A stretch of DNA of 64,000 nt from Prosapia bicincta. Taxonomy: Eukaryota; Arthropoda; Insecta; Hemiptera; Cercopidae. Positions 11,524 to 22,900 of this stretch are shown here, piece after piece. Position numbers and translations under genes: made by a program. Each line of letters starts with the position of its first letter. Position 1 is the first letter of the stretch. The notes under the pieces were generated by a model that made no database searches, was not told the origin of the DNA, and saw nothing but the letters and a program-made list of their open reading frames with translations. The DNA lies in the NCBI GenBank assembly GCA_036971475.1, contig JBAIZL010000425.1, forward strand, positions 3,571,001-3,635,000, written 5' to 3'.

Positions 11524-11958
11524 TCATATGACATTTTCATCATTATTTTTGTAAATTAGATTATTATTTTGTTTCTTTAAAATATTATAATTAAGTTTAT
11601 CAACATTTTTCTTTTTATAGTCATTCTCAATTGCAATTTGATAGATAATGTTTTTCTCTCTTATCTTGTTTTCATTATTCAAAGGTATTTTATGTAATCT
11701 ATATAATAAATTGTATAATGCAGCCATTTTTTGATTATACGGATGGTTAGAATTATTAGGTATACTTTGGTTAGTGTGTGTCGGTTTACGATACATGTTA
11801 AATTCAAATTCATTATTATGTCTTATAATTGTTATATCTAGAAAGTTGATCTTATTATTTTTCTCCATTTCATGAGTAAAATTAATAGTTTTATTTATCA
11901 CATTTATTTTATCTAAAATAGTTATTAAGTTTATACCATTATTATTAGATACATACAA
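11524..11958 (-). pseudogene. Reverse transcriptase C-terminal part of PLE copy B
   Basis: A 144-codon frame containing INFLDITIIRHNNEFEFNMY, then RKPTHTNQSI and SNHPYNQKMAALYNLLYRLH. These are the standard PLE segments following the catalytic core (FLD, YRKPT, S-HP--QK). Just upstream, at 11,959-11,979, the minus strand encodes a VDD triplet in another frame position, which is the expected place of the catalytic YVDD. The frame is shifted and the tyrosine context is damaged. Confidence 0.82.
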
Positions 11959-12290
11959 ACCATCATCTACATCTAAACCAATAACCGTTTTTATAAAATG
12001 TCTGTATAATTTTATGTATTATATCATCTATATATTGTAAAAACATTTCAGATATTATATTCGATAAGGGAGAACCCATGGCAAGACCATCTTTCTATTT
12101 GTAAATTTTATTATTATATGAAAAATAATTTTGATTTAATATTATTTTTAATGTATTTATAATTTCTAATATTAATTTTCTATCTTTTTCATTTTGCTCT
12201 AATCTATTTTATAATATTGAAATTCTCTTTTATAGGAATATTTGTGTACATATTTTTTATATCTAATGATGACTTGTTTTTTTATTAATA
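11959..12290 (-). pseudogene. Reverse transcriptase core fragment of PLE copy B
   Basis: The minus strand near 12,232-12,275 gives SLDIKNMYTNIPIKE, RT motif A of the Penelope family. After several frame changes, DGLAMGSPLSNIISEMF near 12,040-12,090 gives motif B. The stretch between contains stops and shifts. The fingers domain that should precede motif A is missing, because the sequence switches at about 12,285 to a PLE terminal phrase. Confidence 0.8.
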
Positions 12291-12367
12291 CACAAGAATA
12301 CATATTGCGATATTTATATATATATATATATGACTTTGTAACACTGTTTTCTTGTACTCACTTATCA

Positions 12368-12477
12368 CTTTCACTATATGTACTTAAACAAGGATCTCCT
12401 ACAAGAGTTTACTACAACCCCAGGTCAATGATGCTAAACAAGAAGTAAGATTCTTGTTTAAGTACATATAGTGAAAG
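12368..12477. mobile_element. Small foldback: perfect 25-bp inverted repeat
   Basis: Positions 12,368-12,392 and 12,453-12,477 are exact reverse complements over 25 bases, with a 60-base spacer. The arms contain the phrase ACTATATGTACTTAAACAAG. No coding content. It is flanked on both sides by TA tracts. It could be a very short MITE or the residue of a hairpin-mediated rearrangement. Confidence 0.6.
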
Positions 12478-12479
12478 TA

Positions 12480-12485
12480 ATATAT

Positions 12486-12561
<76 letters not shown>
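12480..12561. repeat. (TA)n microsatellite
   Basis: TA tract of about 82 bases marking the right border of the Penelope cluster. Confidence 0.95.
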
Positions 12562-12563
<2 letters not shown>

Positions 12564-12830
12564 ACCTGTGTTCCGGCCGACAATAGTGAACAAGTAAATG
12601 AAAAAAAGTTTCTACAGGTGTTTAGATTTAAATAAAATTAACTTAAGAAAAAAGCATATGAAGAGTAAGTGAAAATAAAATATTTATTGATTGTAATTAA
12701 AAGAAATTAGGATTGTAGTAAAACCCATTTGTGGTAATTTAGGAATTATGAAATGTAATAGTGAATAAATGATTGTTCATGTAGTATACACAATTATACT
12801 ATTATTAATTTAGTATATTCTATAAAATGC
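12562..12830 (+). repeat. Right part of the interrupted copy of the local duplication
   Basis: The start (AACCTGTGTTCCGGCCGAC) and the later AATTATACTATTATT are collinear with 8984-9260, with substantial divergence between. It resumes the sequence broken off at 9565. Confidence 0.4.
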
Positions 12831-13018
12831 AGCTAAAGTCATTTTAACTTTTTATCATAAATTTTAACAATATTTTATTAGTGTTGTTTATGATTATTTT
12901 TATTATCAGGATGCTAGAGAAAAAATACAATAGAATTAATATTCGTAACATCCCAAACATTAAACAATAAGCAAATAATAGGCCTAAGTTATAGATAAAT
13001 TATTCAATTTTACGAGTA

Positions 13019-13132
13019 CATTAGTTTATGACTATCCTAACTTTAACTTAACTAAGATCGAAAACGTTCTATCTCTGTGCGTTTTTACAAATTTACAATG
13101 TAAATTAAACTTCGGATAGTCATAAACTAATG
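13019..13132. mobile_element. 114-bp MITE-like element with perfect 19-bp terminal inverted repeats
   Basis: The left terminus CATTAGTTTATGACTATCC (13,019-13,037) is exactly repeated in reverse complement at 13,114-13,132, and each end is flanked by TA. A TA target duplication is typical of Tc1/mariner-type elements. The interior has no coding content. The element is very small even for a MITE. Confidence 0.65.
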
Positions 13133-13134
13133 TA

Positions 13135-14205
13135 ATGAACTACAAAATTTAAGAGTTGAATTGATAAAGTTGTATACATTATTTTTCTCCATTTCGATGA
13201 AGAAAGTTTTGATCATCATTTATCATTTTTAAGAAATATTCAACTCAAATCGGTTTTATTTTTAAAGTTCTTTTACAAATGTCTATTACAAATTGCATTT
13301 GTAATTACAATATTACAAATTTGTAGTATTAGAAATTATATATTGTAACACAAATGTTATTTGCAAAAGTTACGAATGTTGAATGTTTTATTTATTAATA
13401 GTTCTTTGATAATGCTATATGTTGAAAGATATTTGCGATTAGTTTAAGATTAGTTAATATTAGTATTAATAGATTAGAATGAATTAATATATGTCGAAAC
13501 TTGATTAACATCAAGTGCCCTCCACTACATATTTTAAAAAATGAATTATAACTTGAGTGGATGAATACAAACTATTTTATTAACGAATAAAAATTAAAAA
13601 AAAAAAAATATATATATATATAGGTTATACAGAGAGAGTGAACTGATAGTAGAAATTGACCAATAATAAAGTAAAGATTCTAAACGTAGCTCAATGACGA
13701 TTAAATCCACTTATTTGTCGTTGGTTAATTTTGTACAAGTCTACAAGAAAAAGAATCTGCTCAAGCGAATCAATTGTTTTCTTCGTTAAAATTAGCGAAG
13801 TATTAAACACAACATGACAGAATCTCGAGGTAGGTGTCTATGGAATGGCCGACAGAGTATATAACGCTGATATTGAAAGGTGGTTAAAGCATATGTTGGT
13901 AAGTGCGACATTGGTGAAAAAGCTTTAGCCTTGAATAATATAACCATAAAACTTTATAAAATTGTGTACGTTTAGGCAATAAGTACGCTACCGTTTATCC
14001 TCGGCTATACAACATTAGGAATCTTATAGAAAACACGATTTTTTTGCTAAACTACATTCCTCTTACGCCTTTGGTATTCTTCATTCTACGAGGGCAAAAA
14101 TGCTTAATGTAGCAATCATGTTAACTTGTGAAAAACAGTTATTCATTTTAAGTTAATAATAACACAGATGTCAATAAGAAAAGAGAAGAAAATTTTAAAC
14201 AAGTA
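13135..14205. other. AT-rich intergenic DNA
   Basis: Contains a short poly-A plus TA run at about 13,595-13,622. No gene or RNA motif was recognised. Confidence 0.6.
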
Positions 14206-14350
14206 ATGAAAACCTTAAAAATTAAAACATTTAACTCTAAATCTTACTACACATTAGTTTATTTGAAAAACCACACTAGGTTCGAAGAAGTGCGCCTTCA
14301 TCAGCAGTAGCCAAGCATTGATTATGTTAAGCTCTAATTAACTTAAAAGT
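14206..14350 (-). mobile_element. Diverged, rearranged copy of the 1571-1755 element
   Basis: Positions 14,210-14,268 resemble the left arm of the 1571-1755 foldback (CTCTAAATCTTACTACACAT here). At 14,281-14,304 the minus strand reads CTGCTGATGAAGGCGCAC...TTCGAAC, a hammerhead-like or retroelement terminal core. The phrase AAGCTCTAATTAACTTA is common to both loci. The second arm is not obvious. Confidence 0.5.
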
Positions 14351-14621
14351 AATATGTACAAAAGTTTTTTAAAGTGGATTCTTACTTAGATGAAAAACAA
14401 ATATTATTTGGTTTAATTTTTATTATATAATTACATTTAACTTAAATAAAGTAACGTAACCTATCCGTTGAAACAGCTGTTTTATGAAATCATATGTTAT
14501 CACTTATTTTAAGCTAACCCTTAAGAACATCAACTGTCATTCATTATTGGTTTAAAAAAAATGTATTTGAACTTGAGTGGGCGAATAAAAAGTATTTTAC
14601 TAATGGTCGAAAATTTGAACG

Positions 14622-14622
<1 letters not shown>

Positions 14623-14680
<58 letters not shown>

Positions 14681-14706
14681 GTGTGTGTGTGTGTGTGTGT
14701 GTGTGT
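14623..14706. repeat. Compound (TA)n(GT)n microsatellite
   Basis: A TA tract passes directly into a GT tract at about 14,661. Confidence 0.95.
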
Positions 14707-16838
14707 AAGGACTGTGTGAACTAATTAAAGGAATTAAGAAAAACTCAAAAAACTTATAAAAAATAAGAAAAACACATACAAAGAAAATAATATCTTAATA
14801 AAAGCACAACAGTCGGTATAATTGAACTAAAATTTATCTTAATCCTTACTAACTTAAACGTTCATCCTTTATCACCTTTAACTTCCAATCTATTGAATCA
14901 AGGATCTTAATTAATACTAAATTACATAAAGAATCGAAAGAAACCTAAAAATCCATAGTCATAGACAGGAATTAAATTATGAAAATATTTAAAAATTCTA
15001 CTTCGGAATCATGTATCCTTATAAACAAAGTTTTATTTGTATCAAACTTCTTCTTGTTAGGAGTTAATACAATAACATTACTACATGTACCTTCAATAGG
15101 TTATGGTATTAGTTATTATTATTACATTAAGAGCTAATTAAAGTCCATTTTTTAGAATCCTTAAATAAATCGTCATTTAAGTGATTATTAAGGGAATAAA
15201 TTCCTAACATATTATAAACTTTTTAAATGTAAATATGTAATAATTGACACCGTAATTTTCTTTGTTTAATTAATAAACATATATTTTATCTAAAAGAATT
15301 ATTGTTTTAAAAGTATTCTATTTAAAAAATTATCAGCATATTATACAAACAAAATAGACTACTAAAGTAACAAAAATTATGTTTTACAACAATGGCCTAC
15401 ATTTTCAAGAGGTTATTTGAAAGGAAATAGAATTATTGACAGTTCTTTTTCCGGCCACTTGTGTACTCATTTCCTGTCGGATCAATGTTTGTCGAAAAGA
15501 TTGAGTCATTGGTCATTTTTATTATGTCAACAAAGAGAAAATAAAACCTAACTTACACCAAAATATTTACAATAATAAACGCCCAATGAAGAAACAATTG
15601 AATTTAATATTATAAATTTTATTCGCGCAAGTTCAATAACAAAATACCTATTTAGTCAAGCATTTGAAATATATAAATATTTGCTCTCTTCAATGACTTA
15701 GGAAATGTGTTTAAATTAATTTCATAAAATTATAACTTGGTGCAAAACAAAAAAATCAACGTTATCTATAAAACATAATTTATTATCTGGTTAATAATTT
15801 GTTACACTGTCTGGGTTAAGTCTGATCTTCTATACATTTTTTTTTCATCTTTAAAAACCGCAGCCATTGTTTTAGACGATAGATGTCCAAACGCTCATAT
15901 ATAAGGTTAGAAAATTAAATCGTAATTTTGTAAAACTTATTACCATACTACTATCATTCGATATTGATTTCTTTAAATCCAGTTTAATAAAACATGATAA
16001 TCAAATCGGAAGAAAATTAAACTTGAAATACAACTACTAATCAAATCAGATTTAATTATTACGTAGTGTATTTCCTTTAAATATTTATAGAATTATTTGC
16101 AGGTGAAAGATTATTTTCAAGACATTATTTCTGATATTTTCTTTTTATTTTGAATATCATCAAATTAATACAACTTTAATAAACTGACAATGAATGATTG
16201 CACAAAATGTTTATTAAAGTCATCCCTCTGAAATGCAAATGCTTTATCGTTTTATTAATAATGTTGATATAGAAAACTTTGAAAGTACATATGTAGGGCC
16301 TGTAATATCCAAGAATTATACAAACTTACAAATATCTGAAATATAAATTACAAATATAATCAAGATATAACACCCCTCAAAAAAAAAACCTTCAATAAAG
16401 TAGTACCTACATGCAGAAAACAAAAGCATATAACAAATACCACACAACAAACAGCTATAATACCACATAACTATATTTTTGGCCGACCCCAAAATAAATA
16501 CTTTATTACTCGTAACGAAGTTTATAATTCATATTTATTAGGATTTATATGTAATACGTCATTTACGTATTAGTGATACTAGTAATTGGATACTAAATAA
16601 GGTAATGATTTAACAATATTTTTAAAAAAACAACAGATATTGATTAGGATAAAAGCGCTGGAGAGTTCATAAGAAAATGTGGGAAAGAAGTTATAACAAT
16701 TTTACATCATCGACATTACTAAACTCCAGATATGTTTCTGAACAGGAAAACAATATTCAATACGGCATATTTTCTCAGTTAACGTCTATCGTCTTAGAAA
16801 ACTTCATAGAAGTTAGAAATCATAGTAGAAAAGAGATT
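14707..16838. other. AT-rich intergenic DNA left of the satellite
   Basis: A 60-codon frame (16,677-16,859) runs into the first satellite monomer but in a different frame from the exon-like one, and I recognise nothing in it. No upstream exon, promoter element or mobile element was identified. Confidence 0.55.
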
Positions 16839-18762
16839 AGGCTGTTTGTACATTCATGATCTGATGGAAGAGAACGACGAACTACTGGCTACTGAAGAAG
16901 AACATATAGCCTAGGCCTGACTTAGATTGTGTTTCACCTTCGCAGACTGTTCATACATCTATGATCTAATAAAGGACAACGACTAACTAGTGTCTAGTAA
17001 GAAAGAACATGCAACCTTGACCTGATATGGAATGTTTGTACATTCATGATCTCATGGAAGAGAACTACGAACTAGTAGCTGGTGAGGAAGAACATATAGC
17101 CTAGGAATGACTTAGATTGTGTTTCACCTTCGCAGACTGTTCATACATCTATGATCTAATAAAGGACAACGACTAACTAGTGTCTAGTAAGAAAGAACAT
17201 GCAACCTTGACCTGATATGGAATGTTTGTACATTCATGATCTGATGGAAGAGAACGACGAACTAGTGGCTGGTGAGGAAGAACATATAGCCTAGGCCTGA
17301 CATAGAATGCGTTTACCTTTGAAGGAGGTTTGTACTTCCATGATCTGATGGAGGAGAACGACGAACTAGTGGCTGGTGAGGAAGAACATATAGCCTAGGC
17401 CTGACATAGAATGCGTTTACCTTTGAAGGCGGTTTGTACTTCCATGATCTGATGGAGGAGAACGACGAACTAGTGGCTGGTGAGGAAGAACATATAGCCT
17501 AGGCCTGACATAGAATGCGTTTACCTTTGCAGGCGGTTTGTACATCCATGATCTGATGGAGGAGAACGACGAGCTAGTGGCTGGTGAGGAAGAACATATA
17601 GCCTAGGCCTGACATAGAATGCGTTTACCTTTGCAGGCGGTTTGTACTTCCATGATCTGATGGAGGAGAACGACGAACTAGTGGCTGGTGAGGAAGAACA
17701 TATAGCCTAGGCCTGACTTAGATTGTGTTTCACCTTCGCAGACTGTTCATACATCTATGATCTAATAAAGGACAACGACTAACTAGTGTCTAGTAAGAAA
17801 GAACATGCAACCTTGACCTGATATGAAATGTTTGTACATTCATGATCTGATGGAAGAGAACGACGAACTAGTGGCTGGTGAGGAAGAACATATAGCCTAG
17901 GCCTGACATAGAATGCGTTTACCTTTGAAGGCGGTTTGTACTTCCATGATCTGATGGAGGAGAACGACGAACTAGTGGCTGGTGAGGAAGAACATATAGC
18001 CTAGGCCTGACATAGAATGCGTTTACCTTTGAAGGCGGTTTGTACTTCCATGATCTGATGGAGGAGAACGACGAACTAGTGGCTGGTGAGGAAGAACATA
18101 TAGCCTAGGCCTGACATAGAATGCGTTTACCTTTGCAGGCGGTTTGTACATCCATGATCTGATGGAGGAGAACGACGAGCTAGTGGCTGGTGAGGAAGAA
18201 CATATAGCCTAGGCCTGACATAGAATGCGTTTACCTTTGAAGGCGGTTTGTACTTTCATGATCTGATGGAGGAGAACGACGAACTAGTGGCTGGTGAGGA
18301 AGAACATATAGCCTAGGCCTGACATAGAATGCGTTTACTTTTGAAGGCCGTTTGTACTTCCATGATCTGATGGAGGAGAACGACGAACTAGTGGCTGGTG
18401 AGGAAGAACATATAGCCTAGGCCTGACATAGAATGCGTTTACCTTTGAAGGCGGTTTGTACTTCCATGATCTGATGGAGGAGAACGACGAACTAGTGGCT
18501 GGTGAGGAAGAACATATAGCCTAGGCCTGACATAGAATGCGTTTACCTTTGCAGGCGGTTTGTACATCCATGATCTGATGGAGGAGAAAGACGAGCTAGT
18601 GGCTGGTGAGGAAGAACAAATAGCCTAGGCCTGACATAGAATGCGTTTAACTTTGCAGGCGGTTTGTACTTCCATGATCTGATGGAGGAGAACGACGAAC
18701 TAGTGGCTGGTGAGGAAGAACATATAGCCTAGGCCTGACATAGAATGCGTTTACCTTTGCAG

Positions 18763-18813
18763 GCGGTTTGTACTTCCATGATCTGATGGAGGAGAACGAC
18801 GAACTAGTGGCTG
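18763..18813 (+). other. Representative exon-like segment of the 104-bp monomer (hypothesis)
   Basis: In this typical monomer TTTACCTTTGCAG ends at 18,762 and GTGAGG begins at 18,814, leaving 51 bp. Read after the first two bases it gives GLYFHDLMEENDELVA. The last base joins the first two of the next segment to make another glycine, so each unit adds GGLYFHDLMEENDELVA (17 residues, phase 1-1). Upstream, CTGAC at 18,735-18,739 would place a branch point about 24 bases before the acceptor. The implied intron is 53-54 bp, near the short end for insects. Against it: other monomers carry stops or lack AG, and no leader or terminal exon was found. Confidence 0.3.
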
Positions 18814-19762
18814 GTGAGGAAGAACATATAGCCTAGGCCTAACATAGAATATGTTTTACCTTTGCAGGAGGTTTGTACATCCATGATCTGATGGAGGAGA
18901 ACGACGAACTAGTGGCTGGTGAGGAAGAACATATAGCCTAGGCCTGACATAGAATGCGTTTACCTTTGCAGGCGGTTTGTACATCCATGATCTGATGGAG
19001 GAGAACGACGAACTAGTGGCTGGTGAGGAAGAACTTATAGCCTAGGCCTGACATAGAATGCGTTTACCTTTGCAGGCGGTTTGTACTTCCATGATCTGAT
19101 GGAGGAGAACGACGAACTAGTGGCTGGTGAGGAAGAACATATAGCCTAGGCCTGACATATAATGCGTTTACCTTTGCAGGCGGTTTGTACTTCCATGATC
19201 TGATGGAGGAGAACGACGAACTAGTGGCTGGTGAGGAAGAACATATAGCCTAGGCCTGACATAGAATGCGTTTACCTTTGCAGGCGGTTTGTACTTCCAT
19301 GATCTGATGGAGGAGAACGACGAACTAGTGGCTGGTGAGGAAGAACATATAGCCTAGGCCTGACATAGAATGCGTTTACCTTTGCAGGCGGTTTGTACAT
19401 CCATGATCTGATGGAGGAGAACGACGAGCTAGTGGCTGGTGAGGAAGAACATATAGCCTAGGCCTGACATAGAATGCGTTTACCTTTGCAGGCGGTTTGT
19501 ACTTCCATGATCTGATGGAGGAGAACGACGAACTAGTGGCTGGTGAGGAAGAATATATAGCCTAGGCCTGATATAGAATGCGTTTACCTTTGCAGGCGGT
19601 TTGTACTTCCATGATCTGATGGAGGAGAACGACGAACTAGTGGCTGGTGAGGAAGAACATATAGCCTAGGCCTGACATAGAATGCGTTTACCTTTGCAGG
19701 CGGTTTGTACTTCCATGATCTGATGGAGGAGAACGACGAACTAGTGGCTGGTGAGGAAGAAC

Positions 19763-19970
19763 ATGTATCTTATACTGACACAGAATGTGTTTCCATTTGC
19801 AAAATGTTTATACATCCATGATCTGATGGAGGAGAATGAGTAACTAATGGCTAGTAAGGATGAACACATACCTTGCCCTGACATAGAATGTGTTTCCCTT
19901 TGCAAAATGTTTATACATCTATGATCTGATGGAGGAGAACGACGAACTAGTGGCTGGTGAGGAAGAACAT
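19763..19970 (+). repeat. First variant monomer pair lacking the acceptor AG (marker block)
   Basis: Starting with CATGTATCTTATACTGACAC, two adjacent monomers have GCAA in place of GCAG. The first also has AACGAGTAAC, putting a TAA in the exon-like frame, and ends in GTAAGG. This pair recurs at about 20 further places (for example near 21,218, 23,486, 24,005, 26,708, 29,928, 30,447, 33,563, 35,433, 40,105 and 42,803) and is the best landmark for the higher-order organisation. Confidence 0.85.
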
Positions 19971-22900
19971 ATAGCCTAGGCCTAACATAGAATGCGTTTA
20001 CCTTTGCAGGAGGTTTATACAACCATAATCTGATTGAGGGGAACGACGAACTAGTGGCTGGTGAGGAAGAACATATAGCCTAGGCCTGACATAGAATGCG
20101 TTTACCTTTGCAGGCGGTTTGTACATCCATGATCTGATGGAGGAGAAAGACGAGCTAGTGGCTGGTGAGGAAGAACATATAGCCTAGGCCTGACATAGAA
20201 TGTGTTTAACTTTGCAGGCGGTTTGTACTTCCATGATCTGATGGAGGAGAACGACGAACTAGTGGCTGGTGAGGAAGAACATATAGCCTAGGCCTGACAT
20301 AGAATGCGTTTACCTTTGCAGGCGGTTTGTACTTCCATGATCTGATGGAGGAGAACGACGAACTAGTGGCTGGTGAGGAAGAACATATAGCCTAGGCCTA
20401 ACATAGAATATGTTTTACCTTTGCAGGAGGTTTGTACATCCATGATCTGATGGAGGAGAACGACGAACTAGTGGCTGGTGAGGAAGAACATATAGCCTAG
20501 GCCTGACATAGAATGCGTTTACCTTTGCAGGCGGTTTGTACATCCATGATCTGATGGAGGAGAACGACGAACTAGTGGCTGGTGAGGAAGGACATATAGC
20601 CTAGGCCTGACATAGAATGCGTTTACCTTTGCAGGCGGTTTGTACTTCCATGATCTGATGGAGGAGAACGACGAACTAGTGGCTGGTGAGGAAGAACATA
20701 TAGCCTAGGCCTGACATATAATGCGTTTACCTTTGCAGGCGGTTTGTACTTCCATGATCTGATGGAGGAGAACGACGAACTAGTGGCTGGTGAGGAAGAA
20801 CATATAGCATAGGCCTGACATAGAATCCGTTTACCTTTGCAGGCGGTTTGTACCTCCATGATCTGATGGAGGAGAACGACGAACTAGTGGCTGGTGAGGA
20901 AGAACATATAGCCTAGGCCTGACATAGAATGCGTTTACCTTTGCAGGCGCTTTGTACTTCCATGATCTGATGGAGGAGAACGACGAACTAGTGGCTGGTG
21001 AGGAAGAACATATAGCCTAGGCCTGACATAGAATGCGTTTACCTTTGCAGGCGGTTTGTACTTCCATGATCTGATGGAGGAGAACGACGAACTAGTGGCT
21101 GGTGAAGAAGAACATATAGCCTAGGCCTGACATAGAATGCGTTTACCTTTGCAGGCGGTTTGTACTTCCATGATCTGATGGAGGAGAACGACGAACTAGT
21201 GGCATGTGAGGAAGAACATGTATCTTATACTGACACAGAATGTGTTTCCATTTGCAAAATGTTTATACTTCCATGATCTGATGGAGGAGAACGAGTAACT
21301 AATGGCTAGTAAGGATGAACACATACCTTGCCCTGACATAGAATGTGTTTCCCTTTGCAAAATGTTTATACATCTATGATCTGATGGAGGAGAACGACGA
21401 ACTAGTGGCTGGTGAGGAAGAACATATAGCCTAGGCCTGACATAGAATGCGTTTACCTTTGCAGGCGGTTTGTACATCCATGATCTGATGGAGGAGAACG
21501 ACGAACTAGTGGCTGGTGAGGAAGAACATATAGCCTAGGCCTGACATAGAATGCGTTTACCTTTGCAGGCGGTTTGTACTTCCATGATCTGATGGAGGAG
21601 AACGACGAACTAGTGGCTGGTGAGGAAGAACATATAGCCTAGGCCTGACATAGAATGCGTTTACCTTTGAAGGAGGTTTGTACTTCCATGATCTGATGGA
21701 GGAGAACGACGAACTAGTGGCTGGTGAGGAAGAACATATAGCCTAGGCCTGACATAGAATGCGTTTACCTTTGAAGGCGGTTTGTACTTCCATGATCTGA
21801 TGGAGGAGAACGACGAACTAGTGGCTGGTGAGGAAGAACATATAGCCTAGGCCTGACATAGAATGCGTTTACCTTTGCAGGCGGTTTGTACATCCATGAT
21901 CTGATGGAGGAGAACGACGAGCTAGTGGCTGGTGAGGAAGAACATATAGCCTAGGCCTGACATAGAATGCGTTTACCTTTGCAGGCGGTTTGTACTTCCA
22001 AGATCTGATGGAGGAGAACGACGAACTAGTGGCTGGTGAGGAAGAACATATAGCCTAGGCCTGACTTAGATTGTGTTTCACCTTCGCAGACTGTTCATAC
22101 ATCTATGATCTAATAAAGGACAACGACTAACTAGTGTCTAGTAAGAAAGAACATGCAACCTTGACCTGATATGGAATGTTTGTACATTCATGATCTGATG
22201 GAAGAGAACGACGAACTAGTGGCTGGTGAGGAAGAACATATAGCCTAGGCCTGACATAGAATGCGTTTACTTTGAAGGCGGTTTGTACTTCCATGATCTG
22301 ATGGAGGAGAACGACGAACTAGTGGCTGGTGAGGAAGAACATATAGCCTAGGCCTGACATAGAATGCGTTTACCTTTGCAGGCGGTTTGCACATCCATGA
22401 TCTGATGGAGGAGAACGACGAGCTAGTGGCTGGTGAGGAAGAACATATAGCCTAGGCCTGACATAGAATGCGTTTACCTTTGAAGGCGGTTTGTACTTCC
22501 ATGATCTGATGGAGGAGAACGACGAACTAGTGGCTGGTGAGGAAGAACATATAGCCTAGGCCTGACATAGAATGCGTTTACTTTTGAAGGCGGTTTGTAC
22601 TTCCATGATCTGATGGAGGAGAACGACGAACTAGTGGCTGGTGAGGAAGAACATATAGCCTAGGCCTGACATAGAATGCGTTTACCTTTGAAGGCGGTTT
22701 GTACTTCCATGATCTGATGGAGGAGAACGACGAACTAGTGGCTGGTGAGGAAGAACATATAGCCTAGGCCTGACATAGAATGCGTTTACCTTTGCAGGCG
22801 GTTTGTACATCCATGATCTGATGGAGGAGAAAGACGAGCTAGTGGCTGGTGAGGAAGAACATATAGCCTAGGCCTGACATAGAATGCGTTTAACTTTGCA

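Larger units (their letters stand above)
10839..12313 (-). mobile_element. Penelope-like element (copy B), decayed
   Basis: From high to low coordinate the minus strand gives reverse transcriptase motif A, motif B, a motif C region, the RT C-terminal segment, GIY-YIG, then a terminal repeat with a hammerhead-like core ending at TATCGCAATATG beside (TA)n. The same terminal phrase (GCAATATGTATTCTTGTGTA) also sits at the upstream edge, 12,285-12,310, immediately before the RT fragment. This suggests a head-to-tail junction with another copy, a common PLE arrangement. The RT N-terminal part is missing. Confidence 0.85.
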
